Positions 54,876 to 63,561 of a stretch of DNA of 64,000 nt are shown piece after piece. Position numbers and translations under genes: made by a program. The notes beneath the pieces were generated by a model, which ran no database searches, had not been told where the DNA came from, and saw nothing but the letters and a program-made list of their open reading frames with translations. The DNA comes from Confluentibacter citreus (GTDB taxonomy: Bacteria; Bacteroidota; Bacteroidia; Flavobacteriales; Flavobacteriaceae). The DNA is taken from the NCBI RefSeq assembly GCF_002807055.1, contig NZ_NIXN01000001.1:248001-312000 (forward strand). Reading direction: 5' to 3'. Position 1 is the first letter of the stretch; each line of letters starts with the position of its first letter.

Positions 54876-54933
54876 GAATGGATTTACAAATTACGATTTT
54901 TGAATTGCGGTTGAAAGCATTACTGTTTAATAC

Positions 54934-54983
54934 TGGATTCCTTCCCGAAAACTATCGGGATTCGCAGGAATGACACGAATGAC
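54934..54983. repeat. Flavobacterial intergenic repeat with CGGGA hairpin
   Basis: The segment CTGGATTCCTTCCCG..ACTATCGGGATTCG contains a small inverted repeat (TCCCGA with TCGGGA) followed by GCAGGAATGACACGAATGAC. The pattern of a short palindrome plus GGAATGAC looks like a dispersed repeat. It lies between the dksA-like gene and lspA; no other full copy is in this window. Confidence 0.5.
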
Positions 54984-54991
54984 AAATAAAA

Positions 54992-55028
54992 AACGTCTCA
55001 ATCCCGATAACTATCGAGAGAGACGCTT
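54992..55028 (-). terminator. Terminator of the dksA-like gene
   Basis: Outer stem CGTCTC (54994-54999) pairs with GAGACG (55020-55025); inside it a second stem CGATA..TATCG (55005-55016) forms. The A-run 54987-54993 yields a U-run on the minus strand. It is 23 bp past the dksA-like stop. Confidence 0.75.
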
Positions 55029-55050
55029 AAAATATATTAATTAAGCAAAT

Positions 55051-55434
55051 TTATTGTTGCATGTTTTTTGCCTCAATACTCAAAGTAGCGTGTGGTACTA
55101 ACATCAATCGCTCTTTAGCAATCAATTTTCCTGTAACACGGCAAATACCGTAAGTTTTATTTTCGATACGGATAAGCGCATTTTTTAAATCGCGGATAAA
55201 CTTTTCTTGTCTGATGGCCAATTGCGAATTAGATTCTTTGCTCATTACCTCGCTACCTTCATCAAACGCTTTAAACGTTGGTGAGGTGTCTTCTGTACCG
55301 TTACTAAGATTGTTCATATAAGCACTTTTTATAAGATCTAAATCGTGCTGCGCTTTCACTATTTTTTCTTGTATAAGCACTTTAAATTCTGCTAAATCTT
55401 TGTCTGAGTATCTTACTGTATTTTCTATAGCCAT
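55051..55434 (-). CDS. TraR/DksA-family protein without zinc cysteines
   Basis: 127 aa protein: an N-terminal coiled coil (about 10-90) with an acidic tip region near DTSPTFKAFDEG (49-60), and a short C-terminal domain YGICRVTGKLIAKERL (about 95-110). In canonical DksA this holds a four-cysteine zinc finger; here only C98 remains, with Thr101 at the next Cys position. The fold is still that of a secondary-channel RNA polymerase regulator. Gap of 4 bp after ileS, so cotranscribed. Stringent-response function is inferred from family. Confidence 0.88.
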   Translation of the reverse strand: MAIENTVRYSDKDLAEFKVLIQEKIVKAQHDLDLIKSAYMNNLSNGTEDTSPTFKAFDEGSEVMSKESNSQLAIRQEKFIRDLKNALIRIENKTYGICRVTGKLIAKERLMLVPHATLSIEAKNMQQ

Positions 55435-55438
55435 AATT

Positions 55439-58400
55439 CTAGTGTTTTTGAATAAACAACTTGGTGTTTACATCATCAAAGGCAATATCGATGCCTTGGG
55501 TTATCTGATCTATAATTTCAAGTTCTTCTGTTAATGTTTCTGTTTTTATATATTCTAAATTCGAGTTGACTGCTTGTGCCATTTTATCATCTTTTTGAAG
55601 TTTCACATCAATACGATCTGTGACTTCAAAACCTGAGTCTTTACGTAAATTTTGAATGCGGTTTACAAGTTCCCTTGCGATACCTTCTTTTCGTAATTCC
55701 TCAGTAATGGTAATATCTAAAGCTACTGTTAATGCGCCTTCGTTGGCTACTAACCATCCTTCAATATCTTGCGATGTAATCTCCACATCATCAATGGCTA
55801 AAGTTATATTTTTTCCATTAATAACCATATCCAAAACCCCATTTTGTTCCATTTTGTTAATATCTTGCGCGGTAAAGTTAATTACTTCGTTCGCTATGGC
55901 TTTCATATCCTTACCGAAACGGGGACCCAGGGTTTTAAAATTGGGCTTAATTTGTTTCACCAATATATCTGAAGCATCTTCTAAAAGCTTAACCTCCTTA
56001 ATATTAACTTCATGCTTAATTAAATCTGAAACTGCTAAAATTTCATCTCTTTGCTGCTTACTGCTAACAGGAATCATTATTTTTTGAAGTGGCTGACGTA
56101 CTTTTATCTTTTCCTTAGCTCTTAACGATAATACTAAAGATGATATTGTTTGCGCTGCTTCCATTTTACGCTCTAAACTTTTATCTACAAAAGTGGCGTC
56201 ATAAACTGGAAAATTTGCTAAATGGACACTCTCAAATTGTTCTTTTTTGGTAACGGAGTTCAAATCCATGTACAACCTGTCCATAAAGAACGGTGCGATT
56301 GGCGCGCCTAACTTTGCAATGGTTACCATACACGTGTAAAGTGTTTGGTATGCCGAAATTTTATCTGGTTGGTAATCGCCTTTCCAGAAACGTCTTCTGC
56401 TTAAACGCACATACCAGTTACTTAAATAATCTTGTGTGAAATCTGAAATGGCCCTTGCTGCTTTTGTTGGCTCGTAGTCTGCATAATATTCATCTACTTT
56501 CTTGATTAATGTGTGTAATTCTGAAAGTATCCAGCGGTCTATTTCTGGTCGTTCATTTAAAGGAATATCAGCTTCACTATAATTGAACTCATCCAAATTA
56601 GCATATAATTGAAAGAACGAATAGGTATTATAAAGCGTTCCGAAAAATTTACGTTTTACTTCTTCAATACCTTCAACATCGAATTTTAAATTATCCCAAG
56701 GATTGGCGTTAGAAATCATATACCAGCGTGTGGCATCGGCACCAAAAGTTGATAATGTTTCAAAAGGGTCTACGGCATTTCCAAGACGTTTGGACATTTT
56801 TTGTCCGTTTTTATCCAATACCAATCCGTTCGACACCACGTTTTTATAGGCAACGGAATCGAAAACCATCGTAGCAATAGCATGAAGTGTATAAAACCAA
56901 CCACGAGTTTGGTCAACACCCTCAGCTATAAAATCGGCTGGATAGGATGTCCCTTTATTAATCAAATCTTTATTTTCAAAAGGATAATGCCATTGTGCAT
57001 AAGGCATGGCACCAGAATCGAACCAAACATCTATTAAATCGCTTTCGCGTTTCATGGGTTTGCCAGATGAAGAAACTAATATAATCTCATCTACAATGTT
57101 TTTATGTAAATCGATTTTGGCATAGTTTTCTTCGGAATTGTTGCCCACTTCAAAATCTTCAAAAATACCTTTTGAAAGCACGCCCGCTGAAACTGCTTTT
57201 TGCATTTCGGCCTTTAATTCTTCAACCGAACCGATACAGATTTCTTCCTTACCATCTTCGGTTCTCCAAATGGGTAATGGAATGCCCCAATACCGTGAAC
57301 GTGATAAGTTCCAATCATTGGCATTCGCCAACCAATTACCAAAACGACCTGTTCCTGTAGCTTTTGGTTTCCAGTTGATGGTTTCGTTAAGCTGGAACAT
57401 ACGGTCTTTTACATCCGTCACTTTAATGAACCAAGAATCTAACGGATAATAAAGAATGGGTTTATCGGTACGCCAGCAATTAGGATAACTATGTTTATAT
57501 TTTTCAACCTTAAAGGCTTTGTTTTCTTCTTTTAATTTGATTGCAATCTCTACATCTACTGAACGCTCTGGAGCTTCACCATCGTTATAATACTCATTTT
57601 TCACGTATTTACCAGCAAACTCACCGACTTCTGGTCTGAACCTTCCTTGTAAATCGACAAGAGGCACTAAATTACCATGCTCATCTTTTACCAACATAGG
57701 AGGTACTTCTGGCACGGCTTCTTTAGCAACTTTAGCATCATCGGCTCCAAATGTTGGCGCGGTGTGAACGATTCCTGTACCATCTTCAGTGGTTACGAAA
57801 TCTCCTGAAATCACTCTAAAAGCATTTTCTGGATTGTCGTTTGGAAGTGTATATGGTAATAATTGTTCGTATTTAATTCCGACTAAGTCTTTCCCCAAAC
57901 ATTCCCCAATAATTCTATATGGAATTTTTTTATCGTCTGGTTTGTATTCTAGTAATTCTGCTTTTGTTTCAACTAGACTGAACTTTCCTGAAAACTGATA
58001 GCTCACTAATTTTTTAGCCAAAATCACATTCATTGGCTGGAATGTGTATTGGTTATATGTTTCAACTAAAACGTACTCAATTTTAGGCCCAACAGTCAAC
58101 GCTGTATTTGAGGGTAATGTCCAAGGCGTCGTCGTCCAAGCCAGGAAGTAAGCCTCCCCCGACCCTTCCGAAGGAGGGGAGATCTTAAAAGCATCCAAAA
58201 CAGATTTTGATCCCCCTTTGGGGGCTAGGGGGCTTTTAAACTGTGCCACAACCGTTGTATCTGTCACATCTTGATACGTTCCCGGTTGATTCAACTCATG
58301 CGAACTTAAACCTGTACCCGCTTTTGGAGAATACGGTTGAATGGTGTAACCTTTATATAATAAATTTTTATTATAAATTTCTTTTAGCAACCACCAAACA

Positions 58401-58879
58401 CTTTCCATGTATTTAGGTTCGTAGGTAATGTATGGGTTTTCCATATCTACCCAATAACCCATTTTTTCGGTTAGGTCATTCCAAATATCAGTATAGCGCA
58501 TCACGGCTTTTCTACACGCATTATTGTAATCTTCAACCGAAATTGTTTTTCCTATATCTTCTTTGGTAATTCCCAATTCTTTTTCAACGCCTAACTCAAT
58601 GGGAAGCCCGTGCGTATCCCAACCCGCTTTTCGTTTTACTTGAAAACCTTTTTGGGTTTTATAGCGGCAAAAAATATCTTTTATGGCACGTGCCATCACA
58701 TGATGAATTCCTGGAAGTCCGTTTGCTGAAGGTGGCCCTTCAAAAAACACAAACGATTCGTTGTTTTCTCTAGTGGAAACACTTTTTTCAAATATGCTAT
58801 TTTCTTGCCAATAGTTGAGAATTTCTTCTGCTACTTTTGGTAAGTCAAGTCCTTTATACTCAGGAAATTTTGCGCTCAT
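55439..58879 (-). CDS. ileS: Isoleucyl-tRNA synthetase with in-frame palindromic-repeat insert
   Basis: Class I synthetase (1146 aa from the ATG at 58879; an in-frame ATG at 58894 adds five residues). HIGH-equivalent GIHH is at residues 57-60 and the KMSKR loop is in GQKMSKRLGN. The connective peptide 1 editing domain spans about 180-400 with the conserved LAWTTTPWTLPSN at about 246-258. Just before that lies a 28-residue stretch (about 215-243: SPLAPKGG..ISPPSEGSGEA) encoded by a GC-rich palindromic element. The C-terminal domain (about 640-1146) is a tRNA-binding helical bundle with anticodon recognition. A coupled dksA-like gene follows. Confidence 0.95.
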   Translation of the reverse strand: MSAKFPEYKGLDLPKVAEEILNYWQENSIFEKSVSTRENNESFVFFEGPPSANGLPGIHHVMARAIKDIFCRYKTQKGFQVKRKAGWDTHGLPIELGVEKELGITKEDIGKTISVEDYNNACRKAVMRYTDIWNDLTEKMGYWVDMENPYITYEPKYMESVWWLLKEIYNKNLLYKGYTIQPYSPKAGTGLSSHELNQPGTYQDVTDTTVVAQFKSPLAPKGGSKSVLDAFKISPPSEGSGEAYFLAWTTTPWTLPSNTALTVGPKIEYVLVETYNQYTFQPMNVILAKKLVSYQFSGKFSLVETKAELLEYKPDDKKIPYRIIGECLGKDLVGIKYEQLLPYTLPNDNPENAFRVISGDFVTTEDGTGIVHTAPTFGADDAKVAKEAVPEVPPMLVKDEHGNLVPLVDLQGRFRPEVGEFAGKYVKNEYYNDGEAPERSVDVEIAIKLKEENKAFKVEKYKHSYPNCWRTDKPILYYPLDSWFIKVTDVKDRMFQLNETINWKPKATGTGRFGNWLANANDWNLSRSRYWGIPLPIWRTEDGKEEICIGSVEELKAEMQKAVSAGVLSKGIFEDFEVGNNSEENYAKIDLHKNIVDEIILVSSSGKPMKRESDLIDVWFDSGAMPYAQWHYPFENKDLINKGTSYPADFIAEGVDQTRGWFYTLHAIATMVFDSVAYKNVVSNGLVLDKNGQKMSKRLGNAVDPFETLSTFGADATRWYMISNANPWDNLKFDVEGIEEVKRKFFGTLYNTYSFFQLYANLDEFNYSEADIPLNERPEIDRWILSELHTLIKKVDEYYADYEPTKAARAISDFTQDYLSNWYVRLSRRRFWKGDYQPDKISAYQTLYTCMVTIAKLGAPIAPFFMDRLYMDLNSVTKKEQFESVHLANFPVYDATFVDKSLERKMEAAQTISSLVLSLRAKEKIKVRQPLQKIMIPVSSKQQRDEILAVSDLIKHEVNIKEVKLLEDASDILVKQIKPNFKTLGPRFGKDMKAIANEVINFTAQDINKMEQNGVLDMVINGKNITLAIDDVEITSQDIEGWLVANEGALTVALDITITEELRKEGIARELVNRIQNLRKDSGFEVTDRIDVKLQKDDKMAQAVNSNLEYIKTETLTEELEIIDQITQGIDIAFDDVNTKLFIQKH
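58150..58236. repeat. Palindromic repeat element inserted in ileS
   Basis: An 87-bp GC-rich block in AT-rich DNA with outer inverted arms AAGCCTCCCC and GGGGGCTT, and inner palindromes CCTTCCGAAGG (58164-58174) and CCCCCTTTGGGGG (58212-58224). It is in frame and adds 29 codons without a stop. Its base composition is unlike the surrounding gene. Confidence 0.8.
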
Positions 58880-58970
58880 TATATCCAATTTCATTTCGAG
58901 GTGCGAAATTAAGGAATTTTGATAAAATAGCGAGTTTAATTAAAGTAAAAAAACCATTAAGCTAACTGTA

Positions 58971-59435
58971 TTAATGTGTTTCGTTAAACTCTTGTTGAAA
59001 GCGCCTTGCCTTGGCTATGAAAAGTTTTTGTTCTTCTGGGCTAATATTTTGTGACGAAACCACTTTACCATTGTTAAGATATAATTTCTTTGAGTTTGAA
59101 TTCCCAGAAGAAGAATCAAAATAACTAAGCTTATTATTTTTAAAATAATACTTTTCGGTGATGGTTTTATCCGTTGTTTCTACGTTTGTAATTTTTAATA
59201 ATTCACTTGTTTCTTTATTAAAAACTACGGTGGACTTAAATTTTCCGATGTCTTTAAACCCTTCGGCATCTGTTAATGCGCCTTCAGTAATGTCAGTTCC
59301 CAAGGCTTTGTCTGAATCTATTTTTGCGGAATGTAATTCCACTTCTTTTATTAAACTTTCAGGGTTTTTAGAGACCTTTGTGCCACATGAAACCAAAACA
59401 ATACCCAATACCAAATATAAAAGTCGTTTTCCCAT
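58971..59435 (-). CDS. Small lipoprotein of unknown function
   Basis: Lipoprotein of 154 aa with lipobox cysteine C17 (VLVSCGTK). The mature part has beta-strand-like alternation (KFKSTVVFNKETSELLKITNVET, then KYYFKNNKLSYFD) and ends with a helical RRFQQEFNETH. It resembles no named domain. A single gene between radA and ileS, on the minus strand. Predicted periplasmic or surface exposed. Confidence 0.7.
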   Translation of the reverse strand: MGKRLLYLVLGIVLVSCGTKVSKNPESLIKEVELHSAKIDSDKALGTDITEGALTDAEGFKDIGKFKSTVVFNKETSELLKITNVETTDKTITEKYYFKNNKLSYFDSSSGNSNSKKLYLNNGKVVSSQNISPEEQKLFIAKARRFQQEFNETH

Positions 59436-59548
59436 ATTATAAATTTAAACAAAAAAGCCAATAGTTTTGGCTTTATGCAACCATATATCAATAATTAATA
59501 TTAACTCTACAATGACAAAAAAATTGTTTTAGCTAAGGCAAAACTGCT

Positions 59549-60907
59549 TTAAACCAAAACACCCACTAAATCTTCTATTTTTGAAATGAGTTGGATTTTA
59601 ATAGACGTGTTTTTAAGTGCTATTTTGTTATATTTAGAAACAAAAATGGTGGAAAATCCTAATTTTTCAGCTTCCAATATACGTTGTTCCACACGCTGGA
59701 CTGGGCGAATTTCTCCAGACAATCCAACCTCAGCAGCAAAACATACGTCTTTTTGCAAAGCAACATCTTCGTTTGAGGATAAAATAGAAGCAACCACGGC
59801 CAAATCTATAGCCGGATCATCAACATTAATCCCTCCCGTAATATTTAAAAAAACATCTTTAGCACCTAAACGGAACCCAGCACGCTTTTCTAAAACCGCC
59901 AGAAGCATATTTAAACGTTTGGCATTAAAGCCTGTGGCGCTGCGCTGTGGTGTCCCATAAACTGCCGTGCTCACCAATGCTTGAACTTCAATCATTAACG
60001 GACGCATGCCTTCTAATGTCGCTGCAATAGCATTTCCAGATAATTCTTCATCTTTCTTAGAAATCAATATTTCGGATGGGTTGGAAACTTCACGCAATCC
60101 AGAACCTTGCATTTCATATATACCAAGTTCATTTGTAGAACCAAATCTATTTTTATGAGCTCTTAAAATTCTGAATACATGATTTCTGTCTCCTTCAAAT
60201 TGCAGCACGGTATCTACCATATGCTCTAAAATTTTCGGCCCAGCAATATTCCCGTCTTTAGTAATGTGACCTATAAGAATTACGGGGGTAGCGGTTTCTT
60301 TTGCAAACTTAATTAGCTCGGCTGCACATTCCTTTATTTGTGAAATACTTCCAGAAGATGACTCGATATAATCGCTATGCAATGTTTGAATAGAATCAAT
60401 AATAACAATATCGGGCTCTAAAGCTTCAATTTGTTTAAAAATATTTTGGGTTTTGGTTTCGGTAAGAATGTAGCAATTATTCGTGTTTGGGTTAATACGC
60501 TCTGCTCGCATTTTTATTTGTTTCTGACTTTCTTCACCAGAAACATACAAGGTTTTATAGGGTAATTTTAATGAAATTTGAAGTAGTAACGTACTTTTCC
60601 CTATACCGGGTTCGCCCCCTAATAAGGTTAAAGATCCTGGAACAATGCCTCCGCCCAAAACCCTATTAAATTCACCATCAAAAGTATCTAGTCGTACTTC
60701 GTTTGATGCATCAATATCTTTTATTTTTAATGGAATAGCTGCTTTTTTTACTGCAGAGGTTGGCGATTTCCAATCACTTTTTTCGGGTGTCTGAATAACC
60801 TCCTCCACAATGGTATTCCACTCTTTACAAGCTGTACATTGCCCTTGCCACTTGGCATATTGATTGCCACAACTCTGACAAAAAAAGGTCGTTTTTAATT
60901 TAGCCAT
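59549..60907 (-). CDS. radA: DNA repair protein RadA (Sms)
   Basis: DNA helicase that promotes branch migration (452 aa). N-terminal C4 zinc finger C10, C13, C24, C27 (FCQSCGNQY..GQCTACKEW), RecA-like ATPase with Walker A LLGGEPGIGKSTLLL near 96-110 and Walker B DIVIIDSIQTL, RadA-specific HKNRFGSTNELG motif near 258, and a C-terminal Lon-like domain (DVCFAAEVGLSGEIRPV). All hallmark elements intact. Gene is single between the esterase-fold gene and the small lipoprotein. Confidence 0.96.
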   Translation of the reverse strand: MAKLKTTFFCQSCGNQYAKWQGQCTACKEWNTIVEEVIQTPEKSDWKSPTSAVKKAAIPLKIKDIDASNEVRLDTFDGEFNRVLGGGIVPGSLTLLGGEPGIGKSTLLLQISLKLPYKTLYVSGEESQKQIKMRAERINPNTNNCYILTETKTQNIFKQIEALEPDIVIIDSIQTLHSDYIESSSGSISQIKECAAELIKFAKETATPVILIGHITKDGNIAGPKILEHMVDTVLQFEGDRNHVFRILRAHKNRFGSTNELGIYEMQGSGLREVSNPSEILISKKDEELSGNAIAATLEGMRPLMIEVQALVSTAVYGTPQRSATGFNAKRLNMLLAVLEKRAGFRLGAKDVFLNITGGINVDDPAIDLAVVASILSSNEDVALQKDVCFAAEVGLSGEIRPVQRVEQRILEAEKLGFSTIFVSKYNKIALKNTSIKIQLISKIEDLVGVLV

Positions 60908-60958
60908 ATTCCTATCCTAACCTCTCAAAGAAGAGGGATTAATTGTTATAAATTTATA

Positions 60959-62110
60959 TTAATAACCGAAATCGGCTTTAATGGCATCTGATTTCTCCAT
61001 CATTAAATCTTTGGTAATACCTCCAATTTCTTCGAGGATGTAAGCCGATTGATAGGTTTTCATTGCTTTTTTGGGATCGCCTGTTTCTTCCTGAAAACGA
61101 GCTGCGTAATAACTTCCCAAAAGGGTTTTAGGATATTGCTTTTGTGCCATTTTACCCAATTCTTCATAATATTCAAACTTTCTCGTTTTTTCTATAGCTG
61201 CGGAAATAGCTTTAAAATCGTTAATAAGAATTTGCTTTTCTATTCCGAATAAATCTTTTATAGCTTGATATTTCTCTTGTAAATAGGAAACGGGAGACGT
61301 ATCTAATTTAAGAATGGTTTCTTGATATTCCTTTTTACTGATGGGTTGAAAAACATGAAAAATACTTTCTAAAGCATTTGGTAAAGCATGTGTTGGAAGC
61401 GAATAATGCGTTGGGTTTTCAAAAGTGTCGTATTTATACAACAGGTTTTTGTTATCAATTACTTTAATATCCACATTTAAAGCTTCGGTCATTTTTTTTA
61501 TGGACTCTGAATCGTTGTTGGTTGTTGCTAAATAATAGAAGGTTTTTGTTTGTATTTTAGACAAGCGCTCTGGAAGATACGTTATCATTTTAGGTGCCAA
61601 TTCTGGACTTATTGCTATATATGCCTGAAACAAAGGTTGTTCTTTAAGTAAATAGTAATTTATAAAATTAGCGGTTTCACCATGCCCAATGGCTACTTTA
61701 AATTTTCCTGTTCTGTAAGTGCTTTCAATAAAAGGAATGACTTCTGCGCCAATAAACTCAAAAAAAGCTGCTCCCGTTTCCACTGGTAATGAGTTTTGTG
61801 CTGAATACATGGAATCTTCAAAGCGATCTTCAAATTGATTAATCCCAACTACAATAGCTTCGGGCATATCTTCCCAGTAGGTATAATAATCCACATTTCC
61901 CGCCACCGCTTCAAATAAATAATCGCCGTCTAGCACAATGAATAAAGGATAGCTTTTATCTTTATCGTTATTATAGCCTCTTGGCAATTGAATTTTTAAC
62001 TCCCTTGTTGTACCTAACTTTGAAGACTCTAAGGTTTTGTATAATACTTGAGCATTCATAAAACTGGTGGAAGCTAATATGAGAAATAGGTAAATGATTG
62101 GTTTCTTCAT
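60959..62110 (-). CDS. Esterase-fold protein lacking the usual catalytic serine
   Basis: 383 aa from the ATG at 62110 (an in-frame ATG 33 bp upstream is less likely), with a signal peptide of about 20 residues (SFMNAQ). Residues about 25-270 resemble the esterase D / putative alpha/beta-hydrolase family (YPLFIVLDGDYLF, EAIVVGINQFEDRFEDS, FIESTYRTGKFKVAIGHG). The nucleophile elbow reads GHGETAN, with Gly144 where Ser is expected. The C-terminal 110 residues are helical with a TPR-like stretch. It may be inactive or use another residue. Confidence 0.78.
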   Translation of the reverse strand: MKKPIIYLFLILASTSFMNAQVLYKTLESSKLGTTRELKIQLPRGYNNDKDKSYPLFIVLDGDYLFEAVAGNVDYYTYWEDMPEAIVVGINQFEDRFEDSMYSAQNSLPVETGAAFFEFIGAEVIPFIESTYRTGKFKVAIGHGETANFINYYLLKEQPLFQAYIAISPELAPKMITYLPERLSKIQTKTFYYLATTNNDSESIKKMTEALNVDIKVIDNKNLLYKYDTFENPTHYSLPTHALPNALESIFHVFQPISKKEYQETILKLDTSPVSYLQEKYQAIKDLFGIEKQILINDFKAISAAIEKTRKFEYYEELGKMAQKQYPKTLLGSYYAARFQEETGDPKKAMKTYQSAYILEEIGGITKDLMMEKSDAIKADFGY

Positions 62111-62201
62111 TTTTAAAATGATTTGAGATTTAATATATGGCAAGGTAAGAAATAAGCCCTAACTTTTCAAGAAGATAAAAAACGAAATGTGATGTGTTGT
62201 T

Positions 62202-63170
62202 TTAAAGGGTTTTTATATCTGATTTTCTATTATAAATAGGCAAATAGATTAAAGATAATCCACCAAAAATAATAATCATGAGTGTTTGTGCAAACCACAT
62301 AATCCAACCAAAAGCAATACTAGGCTCTTCGGGTATATTAAAAATTGATAAAGCGGCATAAATAGCTACCGGATAAGAACCTATGCCTCCATTGGTGGCA
62401 GCAATACTAAAACTCCCTGCAATAAAACCCACTAAAATGGCACCTAATGACAAATTTCCTAAATCTTTAAAAGCAAGAGATGTGACATAAAACATGAGCA
62501 CATACATAACCCATATAAATAGTGTATGAAAAATAAAAGCCCACTTTTTTTTCATTTTGAAAATACTAAGTACGCCTTCAATCAAACCGTTTACAAATGC
62601 TTTTATTCTTAAAGCCATTTTTGAGGTGCTTCTCTTTAAAAATCTAAAAAACAAGACTCCTAAAAAAGTCAACAAAACAAAGACAATCACAATTTTCATA
62701 GGATTGAATTTTTCAATTAACATACCATATAAAAAATCAAATTGTATAAAAAGCGTTATTAGTATAATGGCAAACATCACAATTAAATCGGCTATTCTCT
62801 CGGCAACAATAGTTCCAAATCCTTTTTCAAAAGGTACGCTTTCGTAATTTGTTATGATGGTAGCCCTCGCTATTTCTCCAGCTCTGGGTATCGTGTAATT
62901 AATTAAATATGCTGAAAAAATGGCCATCACGCTGTTATTAAACTTAATTTTATGACCCAACGGCTCTAATAAAAATAACCAACGATATGCTCTGGATAAA
63001 TGGCTAAGAAATCCAAAAAGCATGCCGAGTACAATCCACCTATAATCTGCCTCTTTAAAAAAAACAACTAATTGACCAAAAGAAACTTTGTGTAAGGAAT
63101 ACCAAACTAAAAAAACTGCCAATAGTAATGGGAGTATGATTTTTAGTGCTTTAGATGTTTTTGGATTCAA
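62202..63170 (-). CDS. UPF0104-family membrane protein (LPG synthase TM / flippase-like)
   Basis: Integral membrane protein of 322 aa with about eight hydrophobic helices (first at 10-25, last near 290-315). The family motifs AYRWLFLLEPLG near 60 and SAYLINYTIPRAGEIARA near 88-106, with TNGGIGSYPVAIYAA near 258-272, are typical of the lysylphosphatidylglycerol-synthase TM region / AglD-type flippase family. It lacks a catalytic GNAT domain, so a lipid-transport or glycosylation role is more likely than LPG synthesis. It lies 4 bp after panD and may be cotranscribed with panD. Confidence 0.85.
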   Translation of the reverse strand: MNPKTSKALKIILPLLLAVFLVWYSLHKVSFGQLVVFFKEADYRWIVLGMLFGFLSHLSRAYRWLFLLEPLGHKIKFNNSVMAIFSAYLINYTIPRAGEIARATIITNYESVPFEKGFGTIVAERIADLIVMFAIILITLFIQFDFLYGMLIEKFNPMKIVIVFVLLTFLGVLFFRFLKRSTSKMALRIKAFVNGLIEGVLSIFKMKKKWAFIFHTLFIWVMYVLMFYVTSLAFKDLGNLSLGAILVGFIAGSFSIAATNGGIGSYPVAIYAALSIFNIPEEPSIAFGWIMWFAQTLMIIIFGGLSLIYLPIYNRKSDIKTL

Positions 63171-63174
63171 AAGT

Positions 63175-63525
63175 CTATTTTAGCAAGTTTGTGGCTTCAT
63201 CTGGAAACACTAAGGAAGGTTTAAATACTTTTGCTTCTTCTATATCCATAAAAGCATAGGTAATTAAAATAAGGGTGTCTCCTACAGATACTTTTCTTGC
63301 GGCGGCTCCGTTTAATGTGATTTCACCGCTATTTCGAGGTCCAGGAATCACATAGGTTTCAAGTCGTTCTCCGTTGTCATTATTAACAACTTGAACTTTT
63401 TCACCTTGTATGATGTTTGCAGCATCCATTAAGTCCTCATCAATAGTAATACTACCAATGTAGTTAAGTTCTGCACTTGTACATTTAACCCTATGAATCT
63501 TAGATTTTACTACTTGAATTTGCAT
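63175..63525 (-). CDS. panD: Aspartate 1-decarboxylase
   Basis: Pyruvoyl enzyme forming beta-alanine for pantothenate synthesis (116 aa). The self-cleavage site is G24-S25 (NYIGSITID), with K9 and the R54-type residue expected of the family near [11 protein letters not shown]. The ending reads [20 protein letters not shown]. It lies 13 bp from the panC stop, so the beta-alanine source sits next to the ligase that uses it. It has a promoter within the panC 3' region. Confidence 0.95.
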   Translation of the reverse strand: MQIQVVKSKIHRVKCTSAELNYIGSITIDEDLMDAANIIQGEKVQVVNNDNGERLETYVIPGPRNSGEITLNGAAARKVSVGDTLILITYAFMDIEEAKVFKPSLVFPDEATNLLK

Positions 63526-63529
63526 GTGG

Positions 63530-63561
63530 CAAAGATAATTAATTTAATGCGATATTGTCAA
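63530..63561 (-). promoter_or_regulatory. panD promoter inside the panC 3' end
   Basis: Read on the minus strand: TTG (63559-63561), 21-bp spacer, TATCTTTG (63530-63537). The ATG at 63525 is only 4 bp beyond the -7 box, so the mRNA would be leaderless or nearly so. The spacing is at the upper end of the range. Confidence 0.55.
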
